Shown here piece after piece: positions 22,283 to 31,155 of a stretch of 64,000 bases of DNA. The stretch's first letter is position 1. Each line of letters starts with the position of its first letter. The notes beneath the pieces were generated by a model. It worked only from the letters and a program-made list of their open reading frames with translations. It did not search any database and was not told the origin of the DNA. The DNA comes from Nakamurella multipartita DSM 44233 (lineage in GTDB: Bacteria > Actinomycetota > Actinomycetes > Mycobacteriales > Nakamurellaceae): contig NC_013235.1 of the NCBI RefSeq assembly GCF_000024365.1, positions 930,001-994,000 on the forward strand, read 5' to 3'. The position numbers and the translations under genes are program-made.

Positions 22283-23131
22283 GTGATGCACCCGGTCGGA
22301 CCGTCGAGTCCCACGACGTACTGGATTCGTAGAGTCCTGGCGGTCGTGGTGGCGGTTGCCGTGTTGGTCGGCGTCATCCTCTACCTGGCCGGCCGCTCCT
22401 CCCGCTCGTCGGCCGGAACCGACCCCGCCCCGGCCGCCGTCACCTCGGCCGCACCGACCTTGACCGGGGTGCTGGCCAACTCGACCGGACCGTCCCGCTC
22501 GACCGTGCCCTCGCCCACCCCGACGCCGACCGCGCCGACCGACGCGACCGCCTCGGCGCCGCCGGCCGATCCGAACGCCGCGGCCACACCGAGCCCCACC
22601 GACGCCTCCCCTACCGACGCCGCCCCTACCGATGCCTCGCCCACCGCGACCCCGCCCACCGATCCGGCCGCCGCGCCGCCGTCGGAGACGGCGCCGGCCG
22701 CACCGCCGCCCCCGCCGCCGCCGTCCTATGACGCCGACGGCAAGCTGTTGTGCGCCGACGCCTCGGTGGCCGTCGCGGCGCAGGCCCCGGAGCAGGTGGC
22801 CGCGGGGGCGAATGTGATCGTCGGGATGACGGTCACCAACAGCGGGGCCGAAGCCTGTCGTCGGGACGTCTCGGGCACCCTGCAGGTATTCACCGTGTTC
22901 GCGGCGGACGGCACCCGGATGTGGTCGACGGCCGACTGCTTCCCCGGCCAGGGCACCGACGTGCGCGACCTGGCGCCCGGCGAGTCGCTCAAGTACACGG
23001 TCAAGTGGTCGGGCACGACGTCGGCTCCGGGCTGCACCGGTGAGCGGGCGCCGTTGGCCCCCGGCTCCTACAGCCTGATCGCGCAACTGGGCGCCCTGTC
23101 CAGCCCGCCGGCGGCCTTCACCGTCGCCTGA
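22283..23131 (+). CDS. Membrane-anchored protein with Pro/Thr-rich stalk (Rv3587c position)
   Basis: Function unknown. The protein has one transmembrane anchor (about residues 17-38). A roughly 110-residue Pro/Thr/Ala/Ser stalk follows, with repeated PTDAS/PTDAA units and a run of seven prolines. An extracellular C-terminal domain of about 130 residues contains four Cys that could form disulfides (LLCADA, EACRRD, ADCFPG, PGCTGE). The domain looks like an Ig-like beta sandwich (VIVGMTVTNSG, GESLKYTVKWSG). Its position next to the carbonic anhydrase gene matches mycobacterial Rv3587c. GTG at 22283 and ATG at 22286 are both possible starts. Confidence 0.75.
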   Translation: MMHPVGPSSPTTYWIRRVLAVVVAVAVLVGVILYLAGRSSRSSAGTDPAPAAVTSAAPTLTGVLANSTGPSRSTVPSPTPTPTAPTDATASAPPADPNAAATPSPTDASPTDAAPTDASPTATPPTDPAAAPPSETAPAAPPPPPPPSYDADGKLLCADASVAVAAQAPEQVAAGANVIVGMTVTNSGAEACRRDVSGTLQVFTVFAADGTRMWSTADCFPGQGTDVRDLAPGESLKYTVKWSGTTSAPGCTGERAPLAPGSYSLIAQLGALSSPPAAFTVA

Positions 23132-23163
23132 CCGCTCCGGCCGCCCGGAGCGGCGGGGGAGGT

Positions 23164-24252
23164 CTACAACGCGGTTCCGTAGCGGTCCACGATGGAGGAT
23201 TCGGCCAGCCGGGACAGCCCCTCGCGCACGACCCGGGCCCGGGCCTCGCCGACCCCGTCCACGGCCTGCAGGTCGGCGGCGGTGGCCGCCAGCAGGCCCT
23301 GCAGGTTGCCGAAGTGCTGGATGAGCCGATCCAGCACCGCCGGGGGCACCCGGGGAATGCCGGACAGCAGGCGGTAGCCGCGAGGGCTGACCGCCGAATC
23401 CAGGGCGTCGCCGACGATGGTGATGCCCAGCACCCGGGCGACCGCGCCCAGGTCGAGCAGTGCGACCTCGTCGAGCTCGTCCAGCGCGTCGATGATCTCG
23501 TCGATCGTGTCCGGGCTCTGCTCGGCCGGTAGGTAGTCGCGGATCAGCAGTTCCTGCAGCCCCTGGGTGCCGCTGAGCATCTCGTCGAGCTGCAGGCCGA
23601 GCAGCCGCCCGTCGGTGCCGAGCTCGATGACGTTGCTGGTCAGTTCGTCGGCGATGCGCCGGACCATCAGCAGCCGTTGCAGGACCGTCATCGCGTCGCG
23701 CAGGGTGGCGAAGTCCTCGATCTCCAGCGCGGACAGGGTCCGGGCCACCTCGTCGAGGCGGAACTTGTACCGCTGCAGCGTGGACAGGGCCTGGTTGGCC
23801 CGGCTCATGATGGTCGGCGGGTCGGCGACGACGTGCCGGCGGCCCCCGAAGTACAGGTTGATGATCGACATCGAATGGCTGACCGCGATGACCGGATGGC
23901 CGGTCTGCAATCCGGTCCGTTCCGCGGTGCGGTGGCGGGTGCCGGATTCCACGGTAGGGATGGTCGGAACGGGGGTCAGGTGCACATTGGCCCGGACGAT
24001 CTTGCTGGCGTCGTCGGTGAGCACGACGGCGCCGTCCATCTTGCACAGCTCGCGCAGCCGGGTCGAGGAGAACTCGACGTCCAGCCGGAAGCCGCCGTCA
24101 CACAGGTCGTCCACCGCCTGATCGAAGCCCAGGACGATCAGTGCGCCGGTGCGTCCGCGCAGGATCCGCTCCAGCCCGTCGCGCAAGGGAGTCCCGGGGG
24201 CGACCCGAGCCAGCACGGCGCGATGCGCAGCCACGCTCGTGCGGTCTTCCAC
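23164..24252 (-). CDS. disA: DNA integrity scanning diadenylate cyclase
   Basis: Makes c-di-AMP from two ATP; in other bacteria it senses branched DNA and is inhibited by it. The N-terminal DAC domain has the catalytic DGA at 73-75 (KMDGAVVL) and GTRHR at 104-108. A helical middle region follows. The C-terminal RuvA-like helix-hairpin-helix domain has [21 protein letters not shown] and [16 protein letters not shown]. At 362 residues it has family length. The GTG start follows a GAGGGAGGGG ribosome binding site. It lies next to radA, as is common in actinobacteria. Confidence 0.96.
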   Translation of the reverse strand: MEDRTSVAAHRAVLARVAPGTPLRDGLERILRGRTGALIVLGFDQAVDDLCDGGFRLDVEFSSTRLRELCKMDGAVVLTDDASKIVRANVHLTPVPTIPTVESGTRHRTAERTGLQTGHPVIAVSHSMSIINLYFGGRRHVVADPPTIMSRANQALSTLQRYKFRLDEVARTLSALEIEDFATLRDAMTVLQRLLMVRRIADELTSNVIELGTDGRLLGLQLDEMLSGTQGLQELLIRDYLPAEQSPDTIDEIIDALDELDEVALLDLGAVARVLGITIVGDALDSAVSPRGYRLLSGIPRVPPAVLDRLIQHFGNLQGLLAATAADLQAVDGVGEARARVVREGLSRLAESSIVDRYGTAL

Positions 24253-24275
24253 CGGCCCCTCCCTCGGTCCCGGTC

Positions 24276-24281
24276 AGTTTA
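24276..24281 (-). promoter_or_regulatory. Putative disA -10 (TAAACT)
   Basis: On the minus strand TAAACT lies 23 bases before the disA GTG, with the purine-rich ribosome binding site in between. No clear -35 was found. Confidence 0.35.
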
Positions 24282-24360
24282 GGGCCGGTGGGTCGGGCCC
24301 GGATCACCCGGCATTGACGACGCCCGGATGGACGCCCTCCGGGGGCCGTCCCCGGCCTGC

Positions 24361-25788
24361 TCAGCCGACCCCCTTGGCGCCCCGGTGCATCCACCGGACC
24401 ACCCCGTCGCCGGCGGCGAAGTTGAGCGCCTCACCCAGGCTGGCCGCCTCGACGACCCGCATACCCCGCGGCCGATCGGTGGCCGAGCCCGGCGGGACGA
24501 TCGCGTACTCGAAACCGACCCGGGCGGCCGCGGCCAGGCGTTGCGCTACCCCGGGCACCGGGTGCACGTCGGCGGCCAGGCCCAGCTCGCCGATGGCGAC
24601 CAGCCCAGCCGGCAGGGACGCGTCCCGGGCGGAGGAATGGATGGCCAGGGCCAGGGCCAGGTCGGCCGCCGGCTCGGCGATCTTCCAGCCACCGACGGTC
24701 GAGGCGAGCACCTCCTTGCCGGCCAGGCTCACCCCTGACCAGCGCTGCAGGATGGCCACGACCATCGCGGCCCGGGAGGGGTCGAGGCCGGACACCGTCC
24801 GCCGACCGCTCTCGGCCCCGCTGGGGGTGATCAGGGTCTGCAGTTCGACCGGCATCGCGCGCCGTCCCTGCAGGGCCACGGTGGTGCAGGTGCCGGCGAC
24901 CGGAACGGCCCGCCGAGTCAGGAACAGGCCGGAGGGGTCGGGCATCTCGGCGATGCCATCGGGGACCATCCGAAAACACCCGACCTCGTCGGCCGGGCCG
25001 TAGCGGTTCTTCACCCCACGCACCGTCCGCAGGATCGAGTGCCGGTCGCCCTCGAAGTGCAGCACGACGTCCACCAGGTGCTCCAGCACCCGGGGACCGG
25101 CGATCGCGCCGTCCTTGGTGACGTGCCCGACCAGCACGCAGGCCATGTTCCGCTGCTTGGCCTCGGCGGTCAGCGCGGCCGCGACCGCCCGGACCTGGCT
25201 GACCCCGCCGGCGGTGCCGTCGACGGTGGGGGCGGCAATGGTCTGCACGGAGTCGACGATGAGCAAGCGCGGCTTGACCAGCTCGACCTGGCCGAGCACG
25301 GCCTCCAGATCGCCCTCGGCGGCCAGGAAGATCCCCTCGTGCAAGGCGTTCATCCGCTCCGCCCGCAGCTTGACCTGGGCGGCCGACTCCTCCCCGGTGA
25401 CGACCAGGACCGGCCCGTGCCCGCGCTCGGCCCAGGCCTTGGCCGCGGCCAGGAGCAGGGTCGACTTGCCGACGCCGGGTTCGCCGGCCAGCAGGATCAC
25501 CGCCCCGGGGGTCAGGCCGCCGCCCAGCACCCGGTCGAACTCGGCCAGCCCGCTGGCCGTGGGCCGCACGACCTCGGCCGAGACCTCGCGGATGCGCTGG
25601 GCGGGGTGGGTCACCGGACCCGGGGACAGCCGCCGCACGCTCGAGCCGGGTGCCGGTCCCTCGTCGAGGGAACCCCAGGCCTGGCACTCCGGACACCGGC
25701 CGTGCCACTTGGCCGTCTCATGACCGCATGCACTGCAGCGGAAGGCCGGCCGCAGGGGGCGAGCGGGGGTACGGCTGTTCGATCTCAT
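24361..25788 (-). CDS. radA: DNA repair protein RadA
   Basis: RecA-like ATPase that drives branch migration during recombinational repair. It has an N-terminal C4 zinc finger (CSACGHETAKWHGRCPEC), Walker A GEPGVGKST and Walker B LLIVDSV. The RadA-specific motif reads KNRYG rather than the usual KNRFG, a conservative change. A Lon-like C-terminal domain follows. ATG at 25788 gives 475 residues; a GTG nine bases upstream is also in frame. Its end lies 108 bp before the disA start on the same strand. Confidence 0.94.
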   Translation of the reverse strand: MRSNSRTPARPLRPAFRCSACGHETAKWHGRCPECQAWGSLDEGPAPGSSVRRLSPGPVTHPAQRIREVSAEVVRPTASGLAEFDRVLGGGLTPGAVILLAGEPGVGKSTLLLAAAKAWAERGHGPVLVVTGEESAAQVKLRAERMNALHEGIFLAAEGDLEAVLGQVELVKPRLLIVDSVQTIAAPTVDGTAGGVSQVRAVAAALTAEAKQRNMACVLVGHVTKDGAIAGPRVLEHLVDVVLHFEGDRHSILRTVRGVKNRYGPADEVGCFRMVPDGIAEMPDPSGLFLTRRAVPVAGTCTTVALQGRRAMPVELQTLITPSGAESGRRTVSGLDPSRAAMVVAILQRWSGVSLAGKEVLASTVGGWKIAEPAADLALALAIHSSARDASLPAGLVAIGELGLAADVHPVPGVAQRLAAAARVGFEYAIVPPGSATDRPRGMRVVEAASLGEALNFAAGDGVVRWMHRGAKGVG

Positions 25789-25879
25789 GCTCGGCACCGT
25801 AGGACATGGGTCCGACAGTGCCCGGCATCACGCGCGATCGGGGCCCGTCAGGGTTGTCGAAGCAGACCCGATCAGCCGG

Positions 25880-26482
25880 TCAGTGGCCGTTGGGCAGGAC
25901 GTCGCCCTCGGCCAGCTCGTCCTCTTCCCACAGCGGCGTCGGGTGCGGCGGCAGGATGTTGACGGTCTCCCGGTTGGTGGACCGTTCGGCGGGCAGCTGG
26001 ATCGGCACGTTCAGATCGACGGTGCCGGCGTTGGCGAACGAGAACGTCATCGGGATGGACACCCCGTACGGCTGGTCCTGGACGAAGCCGGTGACGATCA
26101 CCTCGGTGCCGCTGGAGTCGCTGGCGAAGTCCGACAGCTTCTGCGGGGGCAGGGTCGCGTCGCCGGTGATGCGGACCGAGTTCGCCGCGCTGGTCGTCAC
26201 GCTCTCCAGGGTGTCGGCGTTCAGGCCGTTGTTGGAGATATAAAGCAGCACCCGGGCATTGGCTCCGGCCGGGTAGTCCTCGCGCTCGGTGGGGGCCAGA
26301 CGCGCGTTGAGCACGGCGATGTCGCCGACCGTGCCATTGGCGCCGTCGATGGCCGCGACCTGATCGGCGGTCTGGGAGTACTGGCCGGCCGCGCATCCGC
26401 TGACGGCCAGCGTCATCGCGGCGAACAGCGCCAAACCGGCGGGAGCGAGCACTCGGCGCGGCAACCGGGCGGTGCGGGTCAC
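25880..26482 (-). CDS. LpqE-like lipoprotein
   Basis: A probable secreted lipoprotein. The N-terminus has basic residues and a hydrophobic run (LAPAGLALFAAMTLAVSGC) ending in a lipobox, LAVSGC, with the lipidated Cys near residue 28. The mature domain is all-beta in appearance (VLLYISNNG, VRITGDATLP, GVSIPMTFSFANAGTVDLNVPIQ). Location between radA and carD matches mycobacterial lpqE. The GTG at 26482 is chosen because it directly precedes the signal peptide and has GAAGAGGGG upstream; a longer frame upstream adds only non-signal sequence. Function is unknown. Confidence 0.8.
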   Translation of the reverse strand: MTRTARLPRRVLAPAGLALFAAMTLAVSGCAAGQYSQTADQVAAIDGANGTVGDIAVLNARLAPTEREDYPAGANARVLLYISNNGLNADTLESVTTSAANSVRITGDATLPPQKLSDFASDSSGTEVIVTGFVQDQPYGVSIPMTFSFANAGTVDLNVPIQLPAERSTNRETVNILPPHPTPLWEEDELAEGDVLPNGH

Positions 26483-26877
26483 GGCGGTCCCCTCTTCTGG
26501 TCCATCCGCTCCCGAGGGAGCGTGCGGCGCGATCGACTGACAGATGCTGCTGATCATGCTCGGCGCGGGCAGGTGCGTGCGAATCCGCCCGGCGGCCTTG
26601 GCATGCAGGTTAGTCGCCGCGTCCGGAGCTCTGCTCGCCGGGAGGGGACTGTGTGGCCGTGTCGTGACCGGGGTGGGGCGCCCGGGTCGGTCTTCCGGCG
26701 CCCGGGACCGGGCCCGGGCCGGGCGCAGGACGGATCCGGGACCGGCGGTCCACCCGGGTCGTCAAGGGCCGCAACAATTCACGACTGGGTGTCGCATGCA
26801 CGCGTCCGCGTTGTTTGTCAAGTGATCGGATAGGCCCTGACCTGCGAGAACGGGGGAGGCCGGGGTTCAGAACGTGG

Positions 26878-26883
26878 TAGGAT
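26878..26883 (+). promoter_or_regulatory. Putative carD -10 (TAGGAT)
   Basis: TAGGAT lies 29 bases before the carD ATG, with GAAAGGGG between as ribosome binding site. No convincing -35. The rest of the 430-bp lpqE-carD gap shows no gene or repeat that I recognise. Confidence 0.4.
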
Positions 26884-26912
26884 GGGATTAGCGAAAGGGG
26901 TCTTGAACGCTC

Positions 26913-27395
26913 ATGGTTTTCAACGTTGGCGAAACCGTTGTCTACCCGCATCACGGTGCGGCCCTCATCCAGGCCACCGAGACCAGGACCGTGAAGGGTG
27001 TCGAAAAGCTGTATCTGGTGCTGAAGGTCGCCCAGGGCGATCTCACGGTCAAGGTACCGGCTGACAACGCTGAGATCGTCGGTGTCCGTGACGTCGTCGA
27101 TCGTACCGGTCTGGATCACGTCTTCGAGGTGTTGCGCGCGCCGCACACCGAGGAGCCGACCAACTGGTCGCGGCGGTACAAGGCGAATCTGGAGAAGTTG
27201 GCGTCCGGCGACGTGAACAAGGTTGCCGAGGTCGTGCGCGACCTGTGGCGCCGCGATCGCGAGCGCGGCCTGTCCGCCGGCGAGAAGCGGATGCTGGCCA
27301 AGGCCCGGCAGATCCTGGTCTCCGAGTTGGCGCTGGCCGAAGGAACGAACGAGGTCAGGGCCGAGGGCATCCTCGACGAGGTCCTGGCTTCCTGA
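26913..27395 (+). CDS. carD: RNA polymerase-binding transcription regulator CarD
   Basis: An essential global regulator that binds RNAP beta and stabilises open complexes, notably at rRNA promoters. The N-terminal RNAP-interaction (Tudor-like) domain starts [19 protein letters not shown]. The helical C-terminal domain contains the conserved Trp in [18 protein letters not shown] and the basic DNA-contacting helix [20 protein letters not shown]. At 160 residues it has the mycobacterial length. It is followed by a hairpin and ispDF, the mycobacterial order. Confidence 0.97.
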   Translation: MVFNVGETVVYPHHGAALIQATETRTVKGVEKLYLVLKVAQGDLTVKVPADNAEIVGVRDVVDRTGLDHVFEVLRAPHTEEPTNWSRRYKANLEKLASGDVNKVAEVVRDLWRRDRERGLSAGEKRMLAKARQILVSELALAEGTNEVRAEGILDEVLAS

Positions 27396-27401
27396 TCGAC
27401 G

Positions 27402-27430
27402 CGATGACGCCGGCTCGTCCGGCGTCATCG
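27402..27430 (+). terminator. carD terminator hairpin
   Basis: CGATGACGCCGG pairs perfectly with CCGGCGTCATCG over 12 bp with a 5-base loop, six bases after the carD stop. It lies between carD and ispDF and may separate or attenuate their transcription. Confidence 0.75.
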
Positions 27431-27450
27431 GTCGTTTCACATCCCGCACG

Positions 27451-28596
27451 ATGACCGTCGCCGCAATAGTGCCTGCCGCCGGGTCCGGCGAACGGCTCGG
27501 TGCCGGCATCCCCAAGGCCTTTGTCCGGGTGCAGGGACGCGAACTCGTGGCGCACGCGGTGGACCGCCTGCGCCAGGCCGGCGTCGATCATGTCGTGGTC
27601 GCGGTGTCCGCCGATCAGGTCGAGCAGGCCCGGTCGTTGGTCGGCGACGTGGCTTCGGTGGTGATCGGCGGCGCCGACCGGACGGCCTCGGTCGCGGCCG
27701 GCCTGGCTGCCGTGCCGGCCGACGCCGGCATCGTGCTCGTGCACGATGCGGCCCGCGCGTTCGCGCCGGCCACGCTCATCGAGCAGGTGATCGCGCGGGT
27801 CGGCGAGGGTGCCGACGCCGTCGTTCCGGTGCTGCCGGTGGTCGACACCATCCGCACCATCACCGACGGCGGCGCGCTCACCGGCACCGTCGACCGCAGC
27901 TGCCTGCGGATCGTGCAGACCCCGCAGGGCTTCCGCGCCGCGGTGCTCCGGCGCGCGCATGCCGCGGCCGCCGGTCGCGGCGAGTCGGCCACCGACGACG
28001 CCGCGCTGTGCGAATCGATCGGCGTCCGGGTCACTGCCGTCGACGGCGATCGGTCAGCCTTCAAGATCACCACCGCGGACGATTTGGAGACGGCGCAGCG
28101 CATGACGACCGATCCGGCCCCGGTCACCGACCTGCGAGTCGGTTCCGGCATCGACGTGCACCCGATCGAGCCCGGCCGGGACTGCTGGGTGGCCGGATTG
28201 CTCTTCGAAGATGCCGACGGTTGCGCCGGACATTCCGACGGTGACGTGGCCGCCCACGCGCTGTGCGACGCCCTGCTGTCCGCGGCCGGGTTGGGCGACC
28301 TGGGTGCAGTCTTCGGCACGTCCGATCCCCGCTGGTCGGGCGCCTCCGGGGCCACCTTGCTGGCCGAGGTGGTGGCCCGGGTCAAGGCCGCCGGATACCA
28401 GGTGATCAACGCCTCGGTGCAGGTGATCGCCAACACGCCCAAGCTCTCGCCCCGCCGGGTCGAGGCCCAGCAGGCACTTTCCGCCGTCGTCGGCGGTCCG
28501 GTCTCGGTGGCCGGGACGACCACCGACGGCCTTGGCCTGACCGGGCGCGGGGAAGGCCGCGCGGCCACCGCGACCGCCCTGCTCGGGCCGGCCTGA
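27451..28596 (+). CDS. ispDF: Bifunctional IspD/IspF: MEP cytidylyltransferase and MEcPP synthase
   Basis: One 381-residue frame carries two MEP-pathway enzymes. IspD (about residues 1-222) has [21 protein letters not shown] and [10 protein letters not shown]. IspF (about 228-381) has the metal-binding start [26 protein letters not shown] and [10 protein letters not shown], plus [10 protein letters not shown] at the end. The two steps are not consecutive (IspE lies between), but fused IspDF proteins are known, mostly in alpha- and epsilonproteobacteria. In mycobacteria ispD and ispF are separate neighbouring genes. ATG at 27451 starts the family sequence [11 protein letters not shown]. Confidence 0.95.
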   Translation: MTVAAIVPAAGSGERLGAGIPKAFVRVQGRELVAHAVDRLRQAGVDHVVVAVSADQVEQARSLVGDVASVVIGGADRTASVAAGLAAVPADAGIVLVHDAARAFAPATLIEQVIARVGEGADAVVPVLPVVDTIRTITDGGALTGTVDRSCLRIVQTPQGFRAAVLRRAHAAAAGRGESATDDAALCESIGVRVTAVDGDRSAFKITTADDLETAQRMTTDPAPVTDLRVGSGIDVHPIEPGRDCWVAGLLFEDADGCAGHSDGDVAAHALCDALLSAAGLGDLGAVFGTSDPRWSGASGATLLAEVVARVKAAGYQVINASVQVIANTPKLSPRRVEAQQALSAVVGGPVSVAGTTTDGLGLTGRGEGRAATATALLGPA

Positions 28597-28621
28597 CTCC
28601 CGTCGGGGCCTCACCCGGGCG

Positions 28622-29815
28622 TCAGGTCGCGGGCAGCTCGTCCTCGACGTAGCGGGGGCGCACGGCCAGCAGCCCGGCGCCGATCTGCACGACGACCACC
28701 CCGCACATGGCCAGCAACGGCACCGTCCACGCGCCGGTGAGGTCGAACAACAGCCCGAAGCCCAGTGGCCCGACGGAGGCGATCAGGTATCCGGCGCACT
28801 GGGTGAACGCCGACAGCGAGGTGGTGGCCAGCCCGGTCCGGGCCCGTAACGCGATCAACGTCAGGGCCAGCGGGAACGCACCGGTGCCCACCCCGATCAG
28901 GATCGACCATAGCCAGACCGGGTCGGTCGGCGAGACGATCAGCCCGGCGAAGGCCAGCAGGTAACACGAGGCCAGCGCGACCACCAGGGCACCGGGATGG
29001 CGGGTGCGTCCCAACAGGTTCGGCACCAGCGCCGCCAACGGAATGCCCACGGCGATGGCGATCGACACCTGGGCGGCGGCGGCGGTGTCGGTCATTCCCT
29101 GGTCGACCAGGATCTCGGCCAGCCACCCGAAGACGACGTAGGCCACCATCGACTGACCGGCGAAGAACAGGGCCAGCGCCCACGCCACCCGGGTCCGGGC
29201 CAGCATCCGCAGGGGCAGGCGGGTCCCCGCCGCGGTCGGCCCCGCCGGCGAGCGGATCAGCAGCAGCCACGGGATCAACGCGACGGCCGCGGTGGCCGCC
29301 CACAGTCCGATGCCCAGCCGCCAGTCGCCGCCCAGCCCGCGTTGGACCGGCAGCGTCAGCCCGGCCGCGGCGGCCCCACCGATTGTCAACAGGGTGGTGT
29401 AGGCGGCGGTGATCAGCGGGATCCGGTCGGGAAAGTGCAGCCGGACCAGGCCCGGCATCAGCACGTTGGCCACCGCGATCCCGGCCAGGGCCAGCAGCGA
29501 CCCCGCGAACAGAGCCGGCACACCCGGGACCGCGGCCCGGACCAGCTGACCGACCAGCAACGCGGTCAGCGCCACGACCACCGTGCGGTGCGGGCCGATG
29601 CGGGCGGCCAGGGCCGGGGCGGCCAACCCCATCACCGCGAAGGCCAGCGTCGGCAGGGACAGCAGCAGTCCGGTGGTGCCGGCCGGCAGCCCGGTGGCGT
29701 CGCGCAGCTCGGGGACGACCGCACCCAGCGCGTTGACCACCGGGCGCAGGTTGATCGCCAGCAGCAGGACGGCGATCGTCACCAGGGTCCGGCCGGGTCG
29801 GGTCACCCGGGGCAC
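28622..29815 (-). CDS. MFS transporter, CynX/NimT-like
   Basis: A 397-residue membrane protein with about 12 hydrophobic segments and no soluble domain. The start INLRPVVNALGAVVPEL resembles the CynX group (cyanate, nitroimidazole and related exporters). The MFS loop after helix 2 is present as ARIGPHRTVV. The substrate cannot be told. It is convergent with ispDF and marks the point where the mycobacterial gene order ends. Confidence 0.82.
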   Translation of the reverse strand: MPRVTRPGRTLVTIAVLLLAINLRPVVNALGAVVPELRDATGLPAGTTGLLLSLPTLAFAVMGLAAPALAARIGPHRTVVVALTALLVGQLVRAAVPGVPALFAGSLLALAGIAVANVLMPGLVRLHFPDRIPLITAAYTTLLTIGGAAAAGLTLPVQRGLGGDWRLGIGLWAATAAVALIPWLLLIRSPAGPTAAGTRLPLRMLARTRVAWALALFFAGQSMVAYVVFGWLAEILVDQGMTDTAAAAQVSIAIAVGIPLAALVPNLLGRTRHPGALVVALASCYLLAFAGLIVSPTDPVWLWSILIGVGTGAFPLALTLIALRARTGLATTSLSAFTQCAGYLIASVGPLGFGLLFDLTGAWTVPLLAMCGVVVVQIGAGLLAVRPRYVEDELPAT

Positions 29816-29828
29816 AGTAGTCGGCCGG

Positions 29829-30743
29829 TCAGCCGAAGAGCTCCAGCGGGAACCGGGTCGCGTACACCCGGGCGGGCGCGGTGTTCGGCACCGGCACGAT
29901 CAGGCCGGGGATCCCCAGCAGTGCGGACATCGGCACCCGGGCCACCTGCCCACCGTCCCGGACCAGATTGACCGCGTCGGCCAGCGGCAGGACGGTCGGT
30001 ACCCCCTGGGTCAACGTGGTGAGGGTGACGGACTGCCCGTCTTTGGCGAACAGCCGCAGCTCCGGCACGAAGTAGTCCTGCCGGGTGCGCTCGTAGTGCT
30101 CGCGCAGCAGCGGTTGCTGGGCGGCGTACTGCAGGGTGTCCCAGCGGCGCCGCAGCGCATCGGCGAACGGTTGGGTGGCGGCCGGCCAGCTGAACGGGGT
30201 CCACTCGAGGCCGCGCAACGTCAGCGGCTGGATCGACACCGGCAGGTTCCCCGATTCCACGATCCGCTCGGCCATCCGGACCATGAAACTCATCCCGGCG
30301 GGATCGTCCGCGCTACCGACCAGCAGGTCGCCGATGGTGGGAATCAGCACGACCGGGTTCCCGTCGATCGGCAGGGCGCGGATCAACTCCGGTCGCAGCA
30401 ACGCGGTCCCGGCGAACCGGACGTCACGGAACAGGCGCACCGACTCGACCCGCTCGGGCTCCGGAACGGGCCGGCCGAACCCGGCCGCCACCGCGGCGTT
30501 CAACGCCTGGGGCAGGCTGACGCCCCACCGGGCCAGGTCGGTCGGCGAGACCGCCGCGTCCAGCCCCGGAAGGTCCAGGAACAGCCCGACGCTGAGGTCG
30601 GCGACGACCGGCTGCACCACGTCGAGGCCGGCAAAAGCGCCACGCAGGGCCAGACTCAGGTGTCGCTGCTGCAGCGTCAGCGCGCCCATCGGGCGAACCG
30701 ACAGGACCGACCGGGCCGCCTCAAGGGTCGGGGGAGTCTGCAT
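29829..30743 (-). CDS. Uncharacterised protein, possibly DUF1444 (YtpQ)-like
   Basis: I do not firmly recognise this 304-residue protein. Its middle part (VVLIPTIGDLLVGSADDPAGMSF, then ESGNLPVSIQPLTLRGLEW) has the layout of the DUF1444/YtpQ family as I remember it. There is no signal peptide or membrane segment. The ATG at 30743 is chosen because upstream in-frame residues are low complexity and run into a dispersed repeat. It lies downstream of that repeat and is probably a single-gene unit followed closely by the MFS gene (13-bp gap). Confidence 0.5.
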   Translation of the reverse strand: MQTPPTLEAARSVLSVRPMGALTLQQRHLSLALRGAFAGLDVVQPVVADLSVGLFLDLPGLDAAVSPTDLARWGVSLPQALNAAVAAGFGRPVPEPERVESVRLFRDVRFAGTALLRPELIRALPIDGNPVVLIPTIGDLLVGSADDPAGMSFMVRMAERIVESGNLPVSIQPLTLRGLEWTPFSWPAATQPFADALRRRWDTLQYAAQQPLLREHYERTRQDYFVPELRLFAKDGQSVTLTTLTQGVPTVLPLADAVNLVRDGGQVARVPMSALLGIPGLIVPVPNTAPARVYATRFPLELFG

Positions 30744-30855
30744 CGGGCGACGGTACCGGGTCCCGGCGGCCGGAGTGCTCAGCACGACCGAGCAGGGCCC
30801 GGCGATCACCGACGCCGGAGCCCCGTCATCGGGCCGCTGCGACTCAGCCATGCCC

Positions 30856-30935
30856 GCGCGGATCAACAACGCCGGCGCGGACCAGATCGTCGACTCCCGT
30901 CCCACCCGTCACATTCGCGGTGACTTCATCCGCGC
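30856..30935 (+). repeat. 80-bp dispersed repeat, copy A
   Basis: This segment aligns without gaps to an 80-bp segment on the opposite strand at 36397-36476 (64 of 80 bases identical by eye). It begins gcgcggatcaac and ends atccgcgc, so the ends are inverted repeats of each other. Both copies are open in one frame (AxxN..GA.Q.V..RPTRHI). Apart from this repeat and the hairpins near 31050, the 412-bp gap shows no gene. Confidence 0.75.
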
Positions 30936-31049
30936 GGGCGGTCGGTGGGGTGACCGGCCGGCGCGCAGCAGCGCCGACGAGGGGTGCGCCAGCAGGTCCA
31001 TCAGCTCGGTGAGACCGGTGTCCGTCCAGGTGAACATGCGGGCGAAAAC

Positions 31050-31099
31050 ACCTGGACCAGGTCCACGTCAGCCATGCTGACGCGGTGCCGGGTACCGCG
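31050..31099 (-). terminator. Hairpin cluster after the quinone oxidoreductase gene
   Basis: Three adjacent perfect inverted repeats lie downstream of the minus-strand cluster: ACCTGG-a-CCAGGT, CGTCAGC-cat-GCTGACG and CGCGGT-gccgggt-ACCGCG. They probably end the long catabolic transcript. There is no U-tract. Confidence 0.5.
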
Positions 31100-31155
31100 A
31101 CGGGTCGGCGGGCATGGCGCAGACCCCTCGGGATCGGGCTCGTTGGCGGGGCCGT

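Noticed and set aside
22283-23131. Pro/Thr-rich stalk as a frameshift or sequencing artefact
   Set aside because: The frame stays open into a Cys-containing C-terminal domain, and the locus matches a membrane protein in mycobacteria.
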